NCBI RefSeq assembly: GCF_016427565.1 | Contig: NZ_JAELXT010000003.1 | Coordinates: 1 to 64,000, forward strand | DNA from: Microvirga splendida | GTDB taxonomy: Bacteria; Pseudomonadota; Alphaproteobacteria; Rhizobiales; Beijerinckiaceae | Length of the DNA: 64,000 bases | Direction of reading: 5' to 3' | Shown here: in pieces, positions 8,757-16,363 of the stretch | Layout of the letters: each line of letters opens with the position of its first letter | Position numbering within the stretch: the stretch's first letter is position 1 | Notes under the pieces: model-generated | The model's input: the letters and a program-made list of their open reading frames with translations, nothing else | What the model was told of the DNA's origin: nothing | Databases searched by the model: none | Position numbers and translations under genes: made by a program

Positions 8757-10597
8757 CGGGGTGCTCCGGTCTTGGCGGCCTTGGCCTCGTCGTACCACCA
8801 GATCGTCGGGAAGGCGGCACCGCCATATCGCGGCATATTGTCGGGATGGCTGTAGCGGTTCCACCGGGCGGTGCGCTGCTTGAGCGACGTCCATTGCGGC
8901 ACCACGTAGTCGTGCGCCAGCAGCACCCGGTCGAGCGCCTTGGTGGCGGCCACCAGCTCCTCGCGGTCCTTGGCGAAGATCACCCGTTCGATCAGGGCAT
9001 CGACGGCAGGGTCCGCGATGCCGGCGAGATTCTGCGAGCCCTCGCGGGTCGCGGCCTGCGATCCCCAATACTCGCGCTGCTCGTTGCCGGGCGACAGCGA
9101 CTGGCCCCACAGGCCGGTGGTGATGTCGAAGTCGAAGGAGCGGGTGCGATTTGTGTATTGCACATCGTCCACCGTGCGCACCGTCGCGGCGATGCCGAGA
9201 CGTTTGAGCGTGTCTGCATAGGGCAGGAACACGCGCTCCTCGTTGGGGCTGCTGCCGAGCAGTTCCACGCTGAAGACCTCGCCCTTGGCGTTCACGCGGC
9301 GGCCGTTCTTGATCTCCCAGCCGGCTTCCTTCAGCAGGCGGTCGGCCTCGCGAAGGTTGGCGCGGATCGCCTCGGGCGAGTCGTTGACCGGGTTCTTGTA
9401 CGGCGTCGTGAACACGGAAGGCGGAACCTTGTCGCGCACGCTCTCCAGGATCTCCAGCTCCTTGCCCTCGGGCAGTCCGGACGATGCGAGGTCGAGCCCG
9501 TAGAAATAGCTCGAGGGCCGCTCATAGAGCCCGTAGAAGATCGTCTTGTTCAGCTCCTCGAACGGGAAGGCGAGATTGAGGGCCCGGCGGACGCGCTGGT
9601 CCTTGAACTGGTCGCGGCGGAGGTTCAGCACGAAGGCCTGCATCCGGCCGCTGGCCCGCAGCGGGAATTCCTCAAGCACGACGCGGCCTTCCTGGCGCGC
9701 CGGAAAGTCATATCCCGTCGCCCAGTTGCGGGCGCTGTTCTCATAGCGGAAGTCGATCCGGTCAGCCTTGAAGGCTTCGAGCAGAACCGTCGCGTCGCGG
9801 TAGTACTCGAATCGGATCTCGTCGAAATTGTTCTTGCCCACATTCACGTTGAGGTCTTCGCCCCAGTAGTCCTTCACGCGCTCGTAGGAGGCGGTGCGGC
9901 CCGGCTCGAAGCTCTTGAGGCGGTAGGGACCCGAGCCCAGCGGCGGCTCCAGGGTTGTCTGCGAAATGTCGCGCTTGCGCCCGTCCGGTCCGGTGCCTTC
10001 CCACCAGTGCTTCGGCATGACGAGGAGCTGGCCCATGATCTGCGGCAGCTCGCGGTTGCCCTTCTGGTTGAAGGTGAACTTGACCTCGCGCTCGCCCAGC
10101 TTCTCCGCCTTCGTCACGTTGGCGTAGTAGAACGCGTAGGTGGGGCTGTGCTCCTTCAGGGCGTTGAAGGAAAAGATCACGTCGTCCGCCGTCACCGGCT
10201 TCCCGTCGTGCCAGCGCGCCTCGGGGCGCAGGCGGAACGTCACGGAGGAGTAATCCTCAGGGTACGAGAACGCCTCGGCCAGGAGGCCGTAGGATGCGCT
10301 CGGCTCGTCGAGGGCGGATGTGGTGAGCGTCTCGTAGACGAAGCCCAGCCCCTGTTCGGGCGATCCCTTTACGCCGGCCACCACGATATTGAAGCTGTCG
10401 AAGGTGCCTTGTGCGCCCAGGCGCACCAGCCCGGCCTTGGGGGCGTCCGGGTTGACGTAGTCGAAATGCTTGAACCCGGCGGGGTACTTCGGCTCGTCCA
10501 ACAGGGCCGTGCCATGCCGCCACGGCGCCTCCTGGGCTGCGAGCGGGCTGAAGGCGAGGCAGGCTGCCAGAAGGCCCGGCAGAAGGGTACGGATCAC
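8753..10597 (-). CDS. yejA: Yej-type extracellular peptide-binding protein (YejA-like)
   Basis: A 614-residue family 5 solute-binding protein and first gene of the importer operon. The Sec signal is MIRTLLPGLLAACLAFSPLA with cleavage before QEAPW. Family landmarks: HGTALLDEPKYPAGFKHFDY, PLGSGPYRLKSFEPGR, FEYYRDATVLLEAFKA, AFVLNLRRDQFKDQRVRRAL and FPTIWWYDEAKAAK. YejABEF is known in Enterobacteria for uptake of microcin C and in Brucella for resistance to antimicrobial peptides and acid. The exact substrate here is unknown. Symbol assigned by family and operon context. The promoter should lie in the 260 bases before the cytochrome gene. Confidence 0.9.
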   Translation of the reverse strand: MIRTLLPGLLAACLAFSPLAAQEAPWRHGTALLDEPKYPAGFKHFDYVNPDAPKAGLVRLGAQGTFDSFNIVVAGVKGSPEQGLGFVYETLTTSALDEPSASYGLLAEAFSYPEDYSSVTFRLRPEARWHDGKPVTADDVIFSFNALKEHSPTYAFYYANVTKAEKLGEREVKFTFNQKGNRELPQIMGQLLVMPKHWWEGTGPDGRKRDISQTTLEPPLGSGPYRLKSFEPGRTASYERVKDYWGEDLNVNVGKNNFDEIRFEYYRDATVLLEAFKADRIDFRYENSARNWATGYDFPARQEGRVVLEEFPLRASGRMQAFVLNLRRDQFKDQRVRRALNLAFPFEELNKTIFYGLYERPSSYFYGLDLASSGLPEGKELEILESVRDKVPPSVFTTPYKNPVNDSPEAIRANLREADRLLKEAGWEIKNGRRVNAKGEVFSVELLGSSPNEERVFLPYADTLKRLGIAATVRTVDDVQYTNRTRSFDFDITTGLWGQSLSPGNEQREYWGSQAATREGSQNLAGIADPAVDALIERVIFAKDREELVAATKALDRVLLAHDYVVPQWTSLKQRTARWNRYSHPDNMPRYGGAAFPTIWWYDEAKAAKTGAPR

Positions 10598-10634
10598 AAG
10601 GCGTCTCCTGAACGGTGAGGCGTCTGTCTGTTAC

Positions 10635-10679
10635 GCATCGGGGCCGAAAGTGGATCCGCTTCCGGGATCCATCCGACGC
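10635..10679. repeat. Dispersed palindromic repeat, type 1 (diverged copy)
   Basis: The segment reads from GCATCGGGGCCGAAAGTGG to TCCATCCGACGC and is an imperfect dyad. It shares the frame GCATCGG-xxCC-AAAGTGGA-...-TCC-GAxGC with the cleaner copies at 29157, 30217 and 59882. It lies in the gap between the yejA start and the cytochrome terminator. Confidence 0.6.
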
Positions 10680-10794
10680 TTCCTCATACGGGCGCATTCC
10701 GCGGCGCGGCCCATCCGGGCCCGCTTGATGCGCCAGCTACATTTTTGGACGCGGCGAGGCGAGCGCAAGGGATATGGGCCGAAAGGAGAAGCAG

Positions 10795-10828
10795 AACAAA
10801 AGAAAAAGCCGGGCTTTTCGGCCCGGCT
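10795..10828 (-). terminator. Rho-independent terminator of the cytochrome c gene
   Basis: On the minus strand an 8-bp GC-rich stem (AGCCGGGC / GCCCGGCT) with a six-base loop is followed by TTTTTCTTTTG. It lies about 30 bases past the cytochrome stop codon and separates it from the yej operon. Confidence 0.85.
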
Positions 10829-10859
10829 CTCCTGAATGTGAACGTAGGAGCGATGCGCT

Positions 10860-11609
10860 CTACTGGGCCGCGGGAGCGGCGGGCGCTGCAGCGGCAGGAG
10901 CCGCAGGTGCGCCCCCGGCGGCAGGAGCCACGGGAGCAGGCGCTGCAGGAGCCGGAGCTGCGGGAGCAGGCGCTGCCGGAGCTGCAGGAGCAGCAGCGGG
11001 CGCTCCCCCGGCGGCGGGGGCAGCGGCAGGAGCCTCGGCATTGGCCGGGGCGGCAGCCGGAGGCGCTGCCTCGGCTGCGGGCAGCGGAGGAGCGCTGGGC
11101 GAGACCGACTTCAGGTAGGCGATGAGGTCCGCCCGCTCCTTGGCCTGGGCGATGCCGGCGAAGGCCATGATGGTGCCGGGAACGGCCTGCTTCGGGTTCT
11201 GGATGAAGGCGTTGAGGGCCTCGTAATCCCAATCGCCGCCCTTACCCTTCAGCGCTGCCGAGTAGTTGAAGCCGGCGTGGGACGCGAGAGCACGTCCGAC
11301 GACCCCGTGAAGGTTCGGGCCGACCTTGTTGGCGCCGCCCTCCTCGAAGGTGTGGCAGGAGGCGCACTTCTTGGCCGCGGCCTGGCCCTTGGCCACATCG
11401 GCGCTGGCGAGAAGAACCGGCAGCGGCTCGGCCGGAGCGGCGGCAGCGCCCGCACCGGCGGCGGCGCCTTCCTCGGGGGCCGGGAGGTCATAGCCCGGGA
11501 CAGCGGGCCTTTCGGGAGAAAACAGGCCGCCGGCGATGACGTTGACGCCGACCACGAAGAGAAGCGAGGCGAAAACGGCGCCCGCGATCTTATTGGTCTC
11601 GATATTCAT
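10860..11609 (-). CDS. Membrane-anchored cytochrome c with long Ala/Pro tail (CycM-like)
   Basis: A 249-residue class I c-type cytochrome, an electron carrier on the periplasmic face of the inner membrane. Residues about 8-29 form an uncleaved membrane anchor (IAGAVFASLLFVVGVNVIAG). After an Ala/Pro/Glu linker comes the haem domain: CASCH at 82-86, KVGPNLHGVVGR, FNYSAALKGKGG and the Met ligand in GTIMAF (Met148). Rhizobial CycM has this anchored layout and feeds cytochrome aa3 oxidase. From residue 171 to the end, about 79 residues are almost only Ala, Pro and Gly (AAPAAPAPAAPAP-type repeats). Most CycM proteins stop near the end of the haem domain, so the tail is unusual. It is divergently oriented from kdsB. 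Confidence 0.88.
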   Translation of the reverse strand: MNIETNKIAGAVFASLLFVVGVNVIAGGLFSPERPAVPGYDLPAPEEGAAAGAGAAAAPAEPLPVLLASADVAKGQAAAKKCASCHTFEEGGANKVGPNLHGVVGRALASHAGFNYSAALKGKGGDWDYEALNAFIQNPKQAVPGTIMAFAGIAQAKERADLIAYLKSVSPSAPPLPAAEAAPPAAAPANAEAPAAAPAAGGAPAAAPAAPAAPAPAAPAPAAPAPVAPAAGGAPAAPAAAAPAAPAAQ

Positions 11610-11879
11610 AAGTGAGGCTCTCCTCGCCTTCGTAAAAGCGGCGAAACCAGCGCAGCAGAAAGGAACCGCAGGCGGGTGCCCGCGTCGGGGCGTTGCTTAG
11701 CCGTAGAGATGGGGGTTTGACAATGGGGTTTCCAGGAGTTTTCGCCGCTCTCGTGGTCGCAGCCCGGGTTTGCAACGCACATTCTTCGGTACCGGGTCCG
11801 CCGGGACGTGCACCGGGGCCCATGACAAAAGGTCCCTCCCTTGCTAAGCACGCGCAGCTTTCCCGTGAAAACCCGTGCC

Positions 11880-12623
11880 ATGTCCGATCCCCTCGTCCTC
11901 ATCCCGGCCCGCCTCGCCGCAACCCGCCTGCCCAACAAGCCCCTGGCCGATATCGCCGGCGAGCCCATGATCGTCCATGTGTGGCGCCGGGCCATGGAGG
12001 CGGGGATCGGCCCGGTGGCGGTGGCCACCGACGCGCCCGAGATCGCCGAGGCCGTGACCCGCGCCGGGGGGCAGGCGGTCATGACCCGGGCCGATCACCC
12101 CTCCGGCTCCGACCGCATCTTCGAGGCTGTGGAAAAGCTCGACCCGGAGGGCAGGCACGACGTGGTGGTGAACGTCCAGGGAGACCTGCCGACGGTCGAT
12201 CCCGGGGCTATTGCCGCGTCGATCTCGCCGCTCGCCGATGCCGAGGTCGATCTGGCGACCCTCGTCGCGGTCATCGCCCGGGAGGAGGAGAAGACCAATC
12301 CCAACGTGGTCAAGATGGTGGGCAGCCCGGTCTCTCCGGGGCGGCTCCGGGCACTCTACTTCACCCGGGCAACCGCCCCGTACGGGGACGGGCCGCTCTA
12401 TCATCACATCGGCCTCTACGCCTACCGGCGCACGGCGCTGCGGCGCTTCATCGGCCTTGCGCCGTCGCCCCTCGAGCTGCGCGAGAAGCTGGAGCAGCTG
12501 CGCGCGCTGGAGGCCGGCATGCGCATCGATGCCGTCGTCGTCGACGATGTGCCGCTGGGCGTGGACACGCCCCATGATCTCGAAAGAGCGCGCGAAATCA
12601 TCGCGGCCCGGAGGACAGCATGA
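11880..12623 (+). CDS. kdsB: 3-deoxy-manno-octulosonate cytidylyltransferase
   Basis: A 247-residue cytoplasmic enzyme that activates Kdo as CMP-Kdo for lipopolysaccharide inner-core synthesis. Landmarks: [20 protein letters not shown] with the nucleotide-binding start, [47 protein letters not shown] and [16 protein letters not shown] chose the ATG at 11880 ([12 protein letters not shown]) because homologues start just before the IPAR motif; a TTG 39 bases earlier is possible. No strong ribosome binding site is seen. The stop overlaps the pheA start by four bases, so the two are coupled. The 270 bases upstream hold the divergent promoters of kdsB and the cytochrome. Confidence 0.93.
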   Translation: MSDPLVLIPARLAATRLPNKPLADIAGEPMIVHVWRRAMEAGIGPVAVATDAPEIAEAVTRAGGQAVMTRADHPSGSDRIFEAVEKLDPEGRHDVVVNVQGDLPTVDPGAIAASISPLADAEVDLATLVAVIAREEEKTNPNVVKMVGSPVSPGRLRALYFTRATAPYGDGPLYHHIGLYAYRRTALRRFIGLAPSPLELREKLEQLRALEAGMRIDAVVVDDVPLGVDTPHDLERAREIIAARRTA

Positions 12624-13474
12624 GCAGGCTTATTTCATTTCAGGGCGAGCTGGGCGCCAATTCGCACACCGCCTGCTCGGAGGCGCGTCCCGACTGGGAG
12701 GCTCTGCCGTGCCCGACCTTCGAGGATGCTTTTGCCGCCGTGAACGAGGGGCCGGCAGGCCTCGCCATGATCCCGATCGAGAACTCGATCGCCGGCCGCG
12801 TGGCCGACATCCACCACCTGCTGCCGGCCTCGGGCCTGCACATCGTCGGCGAGCATTTCCTGCCGATCCATTTCCACCTGATGGCCATTCCCGGGGCCGA
12901 TCTCGGCACCGTCAAGAATGTCTACAGCCACGTCCACGCCCTGGGCCAGTGCCGCAAGATCATCCGCAAGCTGGGCTTGAAAGCGCATGTGGCCGGCGAC
13001 ACCGCGGGCTCGGCGCGCGAGGTGGCGGAATGGAAGGACCCGACCCGGGCCTCCCTGTCGCCCCGCATGGCGGCGGACATCTACGGCCTCAAGATCCTGG
13101 CCGAGAATGTGGAGGACGAGGCGCACAACACCACCCGCTTCGTCATCCTGTCGAAGACGCCGCAATGGGCGCCCGCCGGAAACGGCCCCACGGTCACGTC
13201 CTTCGTGTTCCGCGTCCGCAACCTGCCGGCCGCCCTCTACAAGGCGCTCGGGGGCTTTGCCACCAACGGCATCAACATGACCAAGCTCGAGAGCTACATG
13301 CTCGAAGGCGAGTTCCTGGCCACGCAGTTCTACGCCGAGGTCGACGGCCATCCCGAGGACGCCAACCTCAAGCGCGCGCTCGAGGAGCTTGAGTTCTTCT
13401 CCCGCGAACTGCGGATTCTGGGCGTCTACCCGGCCGATCCGTTCCGGGAGAAGATCAGGGAAGCGGCGGAGTGA
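12620..13474 (+). CDS. pheA: Prephenate dehydratase
   Basis: A 284-residue monofunctional prephenate dehydratase converting prephenate to phenylpyruvate, the committed step to phenylalanine. The catalytic domain shows [41 protein letters not shown] and the conserved NTTRFVIL motif (Thr-Arg-Phe). A C-terminal ACT domain (from about residue 195) has the GALxT/ESRP region as [15 protein letters not shown], suggesting allosteric feedback by phenylalanine. No chorismate mutase domain is fused, as usual in Alphaproteobacteria. It overlaps kdsB upstream and the GNAT gene downstream by four bases each. Confidence 0.94.
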   Translation: MSRLISFQGELGANSHTACSEARPDWEALPCPTFEDAFAAVNEGPAGLAMIPIENSIAGRVADIHHLLPASGLHIVGEHFLPIHFHLMAIPGADLGTVKNVYSHVHALGQCRKIIRKLGLKAHVAGDTAGSAREVAEWKDPTRASLSPRMAADIYGLKILAENVEDEAHNTTRFVILSKTPQWAPAGNGPTVTSFVFRVRNLPAALYKALGGFATNGINMTKLESYMLEGEFLATQFYAEVDGHPEDANLKRALEELEFFSRELRILGVYPADPFREKIREAAE

Positions 13475-14004
13475 CGATCCGCATCCGCGACGCCGTTGAG
13501 GCCGATGTGGAAGGGATCGCCAGGACTCACGTTCAGGGCTGGCGCGAGTCCTACAAGGACTTCCTTTCACCGGAGGCCCTCGCGGGTCTATCCGTCGAGG
13601 AGCGGGTGCAGATGTGGCAAAGGGCACTGGCTGAGCCGGAGCCACGGGCCAGGCTTCTCGTGGCTGAAGCCGATGACGGCGAGATCGTCGGCTTCATCCG
13701 AGGCGGGCCGATCCGGGGCAAGGGGCCTGAGCTTCTCGGGACCGGGGCCGAAATCTATGCTGTCTACCTGCTCGACAAGGTCAAGCGGCAGGGCATCGGC
13801 CGCAGTCTGATGCGTGGTGTGTTCGACCATCTCGCCGCCCACGGCCTTCGTTCGGTCGGCCTGTGGGTCCTGAAGGACAATCTCGTGGCGCGCCGCTTTT
13901 ATGAGGCGCTCGGCGGCACAGCCGGAGCCGAGCAGTCTTTCGACTTGCGCGGGCAGATGGTCACCGAGGTCGCCTATCGGTTCGAGTTGTCCCCGCAGGG
14001 CTGA
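13471..14004 (+). CDS. GNAT family N-acetyltransferase
   Basis: A 177-residue GNAT-fold protein likely to transfer an acetyl group from acetyl-CoA to an unknown amine. The acetyl-CoA motif A is IYAVYLLDKVKRQGIGRSLM (RxxGIG/A type) and motif B follows as LWVLKDNLVARRFYEALGG. It begins with GTG in a GTGA overlap with the pheA stop, so it is the third gene of the kdsB operon. Co-translation does not tell the substrate. Homologues are often annotated only as GNAT. Confidence 0.85.
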   Translation: MTIRIRDAVEADVEGIARTHVQGWRESYKDFLSPEALAGLSVEERVQMWQRALAEPEPRARLLVAEADDGEIVGFIRGGPIRGKGPELLGTGAEIYAVYLLDKVKRQGIGRSLMRGVFDHLAAHGLRSVGLWVLKDNLVARRFYEALGGTAGAEQSFDLRGQMVTEVAYRFELSPQG

Positions 14005-14058
14005 GCTCGCTCCGCCAGCTTGCAGGAATGGCACCCTTGCAATCCCGATACTCTCCCC

Positions 14059-14089
14059 GTCATCCCCGGACTTGTTCCGGGGATCCACG
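14059..14089. repeat. Short intergenic palindromic repeat
   Basis: A hairpin-forming segment containing CCCCGGACTTGTTCCGGGG (6-bp stem with a short loop), flanked by GTCAT and ATCCACG. Such units are common between genes in Hyphomicrobiales. It is the first of several in the 14.0-14.3 kb repeat island. Confidence 0.6.
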
Positions 14090-14109
14090 TCTTTGCTGCC
14101 CACCCCTCG

Positions 14110-14218
14110 CCCTCATCCTGAGGAGCAGCCGTAAGGCTGCGTCTCGAAGGATCGTCCAGAGAGCACTGGAGCCTCCTTCGAGACGGCGCTGACGCGCCTC
14201 CTCAGGATCAGGGTGAGG
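14110..14218. repeat. Inverted pair of dispersed repeats
   Basis: Two related units of about 45 bases face each other. The left reads CCTCATCCTGAGGAGC...GCGTCTCGAAGGAT; the right, on the other strand, reads CCTGATCCTGAGGAGGCGCG...CCGTCTCGAAGGAGG. Each unit has an internal dyad (GCAGCCGTAAGGCTGC left, GGCGCGTCAGCGCC right). The pair could form a long cruciform or transcript hairpin after the GNAT gene. I also see a CCCTCTCC...GGAGAGGG hairpin at 14251-14274. Confidence 0.7.
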
Positions 14219-14301
14219 CTTGTGCGATCCGTAGACGAGAATGGCGCGAACCCTCTCCCACAGAGGGGAGAGGGAAGGCGGTGCATGTTCTCTTTTCGTT
14301 C

Positions 14302-14330
14302 TTGACAGCGGCCTCAATCTTAGCTATAAC
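14302..14330 (+). promoter_or_regulatory. Strong sigma-70 promoter of a structured RNA
   Basis: TTGACA at 14302-14307 and TATAAC at 14325-14330 are separated by exactly 17 bases. This is a near-consensus housekeeping promoter, far better than those before most genes here. No coding region starts downstream on this strand for over 1.5 kb, so its product is probably the noncoding RNA that follows. Expected transcription start near 14337. Confidence 0.8.
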
Positions 14331-14336
14331 GTTCCC

Positions 14337-14500
14337 TTAGATCTGCTCCTGTGAGGGGCGCGCTCGCGAGGCGTCGCAGTGTGGGAGCAGGCACGGTCCC
14401 GCCGCAGGGCTCGCACCCCTGTGATCGCGGGTGGCCGATCCTGGCTCAGACCAGGTCCGCTGAAACAAACCGTGCGCGAAGAGGCAGTCTGGCTCTTCCA
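14337..14500 (+). ncRNA. Structured noncoding RNA, candidate 6S RNA
   Basis: Downstream of a near-perfect promoter, about 165 bases hold several nested complementary segments and no plausible protein. CTGCTCC (14343) can pair with GGGAGCAG (14382), or alternatively the same CTGCT..CT with AGAGGCAG near 14485 as a closing stem. GCACGGT pairs with ACCGTGC; inside it are CCCGC/GCGGG, CAGGG/CCCTG and the hairpin CCTGGCTCAGACCAGG. Length, the stand-alone strong promoter, and two mutually exclusive pairings of the 5' region all fit 6S RNA, the RNA polymerase-binding regulator found in Alphaproteobacteria. The identification is from memory of the family shape, not a model search. Ends are approximate; no U-tract terminator was found. 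Confidence 0.5.
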
Positions 14501-14612
14501 TTCACCATCACACAGCGAGCCGGGCTACCCGACGCGCCACCCTCGACAACCCTTCAGGCTCGCAGCGCAAGCTGCGGGCCCACAGGTGCTGGCTCTTTGA
14601 CAGATAGGAGAG

Positions 14613-14653
14613 CGTCATCCCGGACGAAGCGTGAGCGCAGATCCGGAATGACG
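14613..14653. repeat. Short intergenic palindromic repeat
   Basis: CGTCATCCCGGA at the left and TCCGGAATGACG at the right are near-perfect inverted copies around a central GCGTGAGCGC. It lies between the RNA gene and the nudC stop and could act as a processing or termination hairpin for both. Confidence 0.65.
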
Positions 14654-14666
14654 TTCTTCGAGGGGC

Positions 14667-15569
14667 CTATTCCTTCACCCATTCCCGGATCAGGTGGTTC
14701 GCGATCGCAATCGGGGCCGGCGCCAGGAACTGCTCGTGGGTGCCCTCCAGCATGCTGCGGATGTCGTCCTTCGAGAACCAGCGGGCGTCCTCCAGCTCCT
14801 CGCCGTCGAAATGGATGTCGTCGGTAAGGGCCTCGCCGATGCAGCCGATCATGACGTTCGACGGGAAGGGCCAGGGCTGGGAGGCAAGGTAGCGCACCGC
14901 GCCCACCCGGATGCCGGCCTCCTCGAAGGTCTCGCGGCGCACCGCGTCCTCGATGGTCTCGCCCGGCTCCAGGAAGCCCGCGAGGCACGAATACATCTTC
15001 TCCGGAAAGCGCGGCTGGCGGCCCATCAGGCATTTGTCGCCGCGGGTCACCAGCATGATGACCACCGGGTCGGTGCGGGGGAAATGCTGCGCTCCGCAGG
15101 CCGTGCAGTCGCGCCGGAAACCGGCCTGGGCTGCTTGCGTCGGGGCGCCGCAATTGGCGCAGAAGCGGTGGCGGCGGTGCCAGTCGAGCAGGGATTTCGC
15201 CGTGGCGAGAAGCCCGAGTTCCTCGGCCGGCACCAGGCCGCGCATGGCGATGGAGCGCAGGTCGGCGGTGGCGAAGACCGGATCGTCCTGGAACAGCTCG
15301 GCCGCCTCGGGCGGCGCCAGGGTCGCCAGCACCGGGCGGTCGTTCAGGGTGCCGAGGAAGATCTGTTCGTGATGGGCGGGCAGGCGCCCCAGGATCGCGG
15401 CGGGCAGGAGGCTCGTTCCCGGCTCGCCTTTCTGCAGGATGGGCAGGTCGCCGGCCAGAACCACCATGGCGGTCCAGGGGTTCGCCGCCGCATTGGCGAT
15501 CGCCTCCGGGTCCCGCTCGGCGCTGTGGCGGACGAGCGGGTTCGTGATGTAGGCGATGGGTCGGGTCAT
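14667..15569 (-). CDS. nudC: NADH pyrophosphatase (NAD+ diphosphatase)
   Basis: A 300-residue Nudix hydrolase that cleaves NADH to NMNH and AMP; NudC enzymes also remove NAD caps from RNA. It has an N-terminal NUDIX-like domain, a four-cysteine zinc ribbon (FCANCGAPT ... DCTACGAQHFPRTDP), the Nudix box GFLEPGETIEDAVRRETFEEAG, and the NADH-specific SQPWPFPSN motif just after it. All catalytic Glu residues are present. It is followed on the same strand after 14 bases by no gene; upstream lies the HIT protein, 14 bases from its start, so the two likely form one transcript. Confidence 0.95.
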   Translation of the reverse strand: MTRPIAYITNPLVRHSAERDPEAIANAAANPWTAMVVLAGDLPILQKGEPGTSLLPAAILGRLPAHHEQIFLGTLNDRPVLATLAPPEAAELFQDDPVFATADLRSIAMRGLVPAEELGLLATAKSLLDWHRRHRFCANCGAPTQAAQAGFRRDCTACGAQHFPRTDPVVIMLVTRGDKCLMGRQPRFPEKMYSCLAGFLEPGETIEDAVRRETFEEAGIRVGAVRYLASQPWPFPSNVMIGCIGEALTDDIHFDGEELEDARWFSKDDIRSMLEGTHEQFLAPAPIAIANHLIREWVKE

Positions 15570-15583
15570 GAATCGATCCTGGC

Positions 15584-15994
15584 TCAGGCCGCCGCGAAAA
15601 GAGTGGCGGCGCGCTCGATCAGGGCGCTGGCCGCATGGGGAGGGTAGGGATTCCGGGTGCCGTGCCCCCAGACGGGACCGGGCCAGGCGGGATCGGAGCG
15701 GAAGCGCCCGATCACATGGACATGGAGCTGCGCCACGATGTTGCCGAGCGCGCCCACATTTACCTTGTCGGGCTGCGAGAGCTTCAGCATCACCCCGGTG
15801 GCGATGCGGATCTCCTGCATCAGCTGGGCCGACTGCTCCTCGGAGAGGTCCGTCAGCTCGCTCACGCCCTCGATGCGCGGCACCAGGACGAACCAGGGAA
15901 AGCGTGCATCGTTCAGGAGCAGGACCGAGCAGAGGGCGAGGTCGCCGACCGGGATCGTGTCGGCTTCGAGCCGGGAATCGAGCTGGAATGTCAT
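15584..15994 (-). CDS. HIT family nucleotide hydrolase/transferase
   Basis: A 136-residue protein of the histidine triad superfamily. The triad region reads AQLHVHVIGR (HxHxxx type, with Gln before the first His), preceded by the usual NVGALGNIV segment and the N-terminal PWFVLVPRIEG strand. The ATG at 15994 (MTFQLDSRLEADT) was preferred to one 48 bases earlier because homologues begin close to this point. It lies directly upstream of nudC on the same strand; both act on nucleotide-containing small molecules. The exact substrate is unknown. Confidence 0.85.
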   Translation of the reverse strand: MTFQLDSRLEADTIPVGDLALCSVLLLNDARFPWFVLVPRIEGVSELTDLSEEQSAQLMQEIRIATGVMLKLSQPDKVNVGALGNIVAQLHVHVIGRFRSDPAWPGPVWGHGTRNPYPPHAASALIERAATLFAAA

Positions 15995-16051
15995 GGCGCT
16001 ATCTAACCGAGCCCGCGGCATCCTGTCAGCCACTGTCGGCATGAACCTCGC

Positions 16052-16153
16052 GTGTCATCCTCAGGCCGAGCGAAGCGAGGGAAGGGGATCCACCTGCACG
16101 CTCAGCGCCATGGCTTCCCTTCCCCTCCGCTGCGCTCCGGCCGGGAATGACAC
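16052..16153. repeat. Compound inverted repeat between HIT and SRP RNA genes
   Basis: The segment is bounded by GTGTCAT and ATGACAC. Inside, GAGGGAAGGGGATCC on the left answers TTCCCTTCCCCTCCGC on the right, and CCGAGCGAAGCG answers CGCTGCGCTCCGG. It looks like a paired intergenic repeat unit of the kind at 14059 and 14613, here as a longer doublet. Confidence 0.6.
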
Positions 16154-16234
16154 TGAAGCGCTGTGGAGACCGGGGACGGCGGCCAAGGCGGTCGTTTCCA
16201 ACTTGCGTTTCGAAACCGATGCCCTCATATAGCC

Positions 16235-16334
16235 GGTGGGAGGTTGGCGAGGGACGTCTCACTCGCCAACCGGGTCAGGTCCGGAAGGAAGCAGCCCTAA
16301 CGAGACCGAACGGGTCTTCGTCCAGCCTCCCACC
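16235..16334 (+). ncRNA. ffs: Signal recognition particle RNA, small (4.5S) type
   Basis: About 100 bases with the conserved SRP domain IV: the asymmetric loop and tetraloop sequence GGTCAGGTCCGGAAGGAAGC followed by AGCCC. The ends GGTGGGAGG and CCTCCCACC close the long helix, and GTTGGCGAG pairs with CTCGCCAAC. It binds Ffh and targets nascent membrane proteins to FtsY. It ends 30 bases before dnaX, the usual alphaproteobacterial location. Confidence 0.95.
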
Positions 16335-16363
16335 TAAAAAGTTTCTCCAAAGCCTTGCAGTCG

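Noticed and set aside
8846..10618. A 590-codon plus-strand frame opposite yejA
   Set aside because: Same reason: it is a frame shadow of a clear binding-protein gene, with composition typical of antisense GC-rich DNA.
14343..14520. Cobalamin or other metabolite riboswitch instead of a stand-alone RNA
   Set aside because: No B12 box or other aptamer core was seen and no plus-strand gene follows for over 1.5 kb, so there is nothing to regulate in cis.
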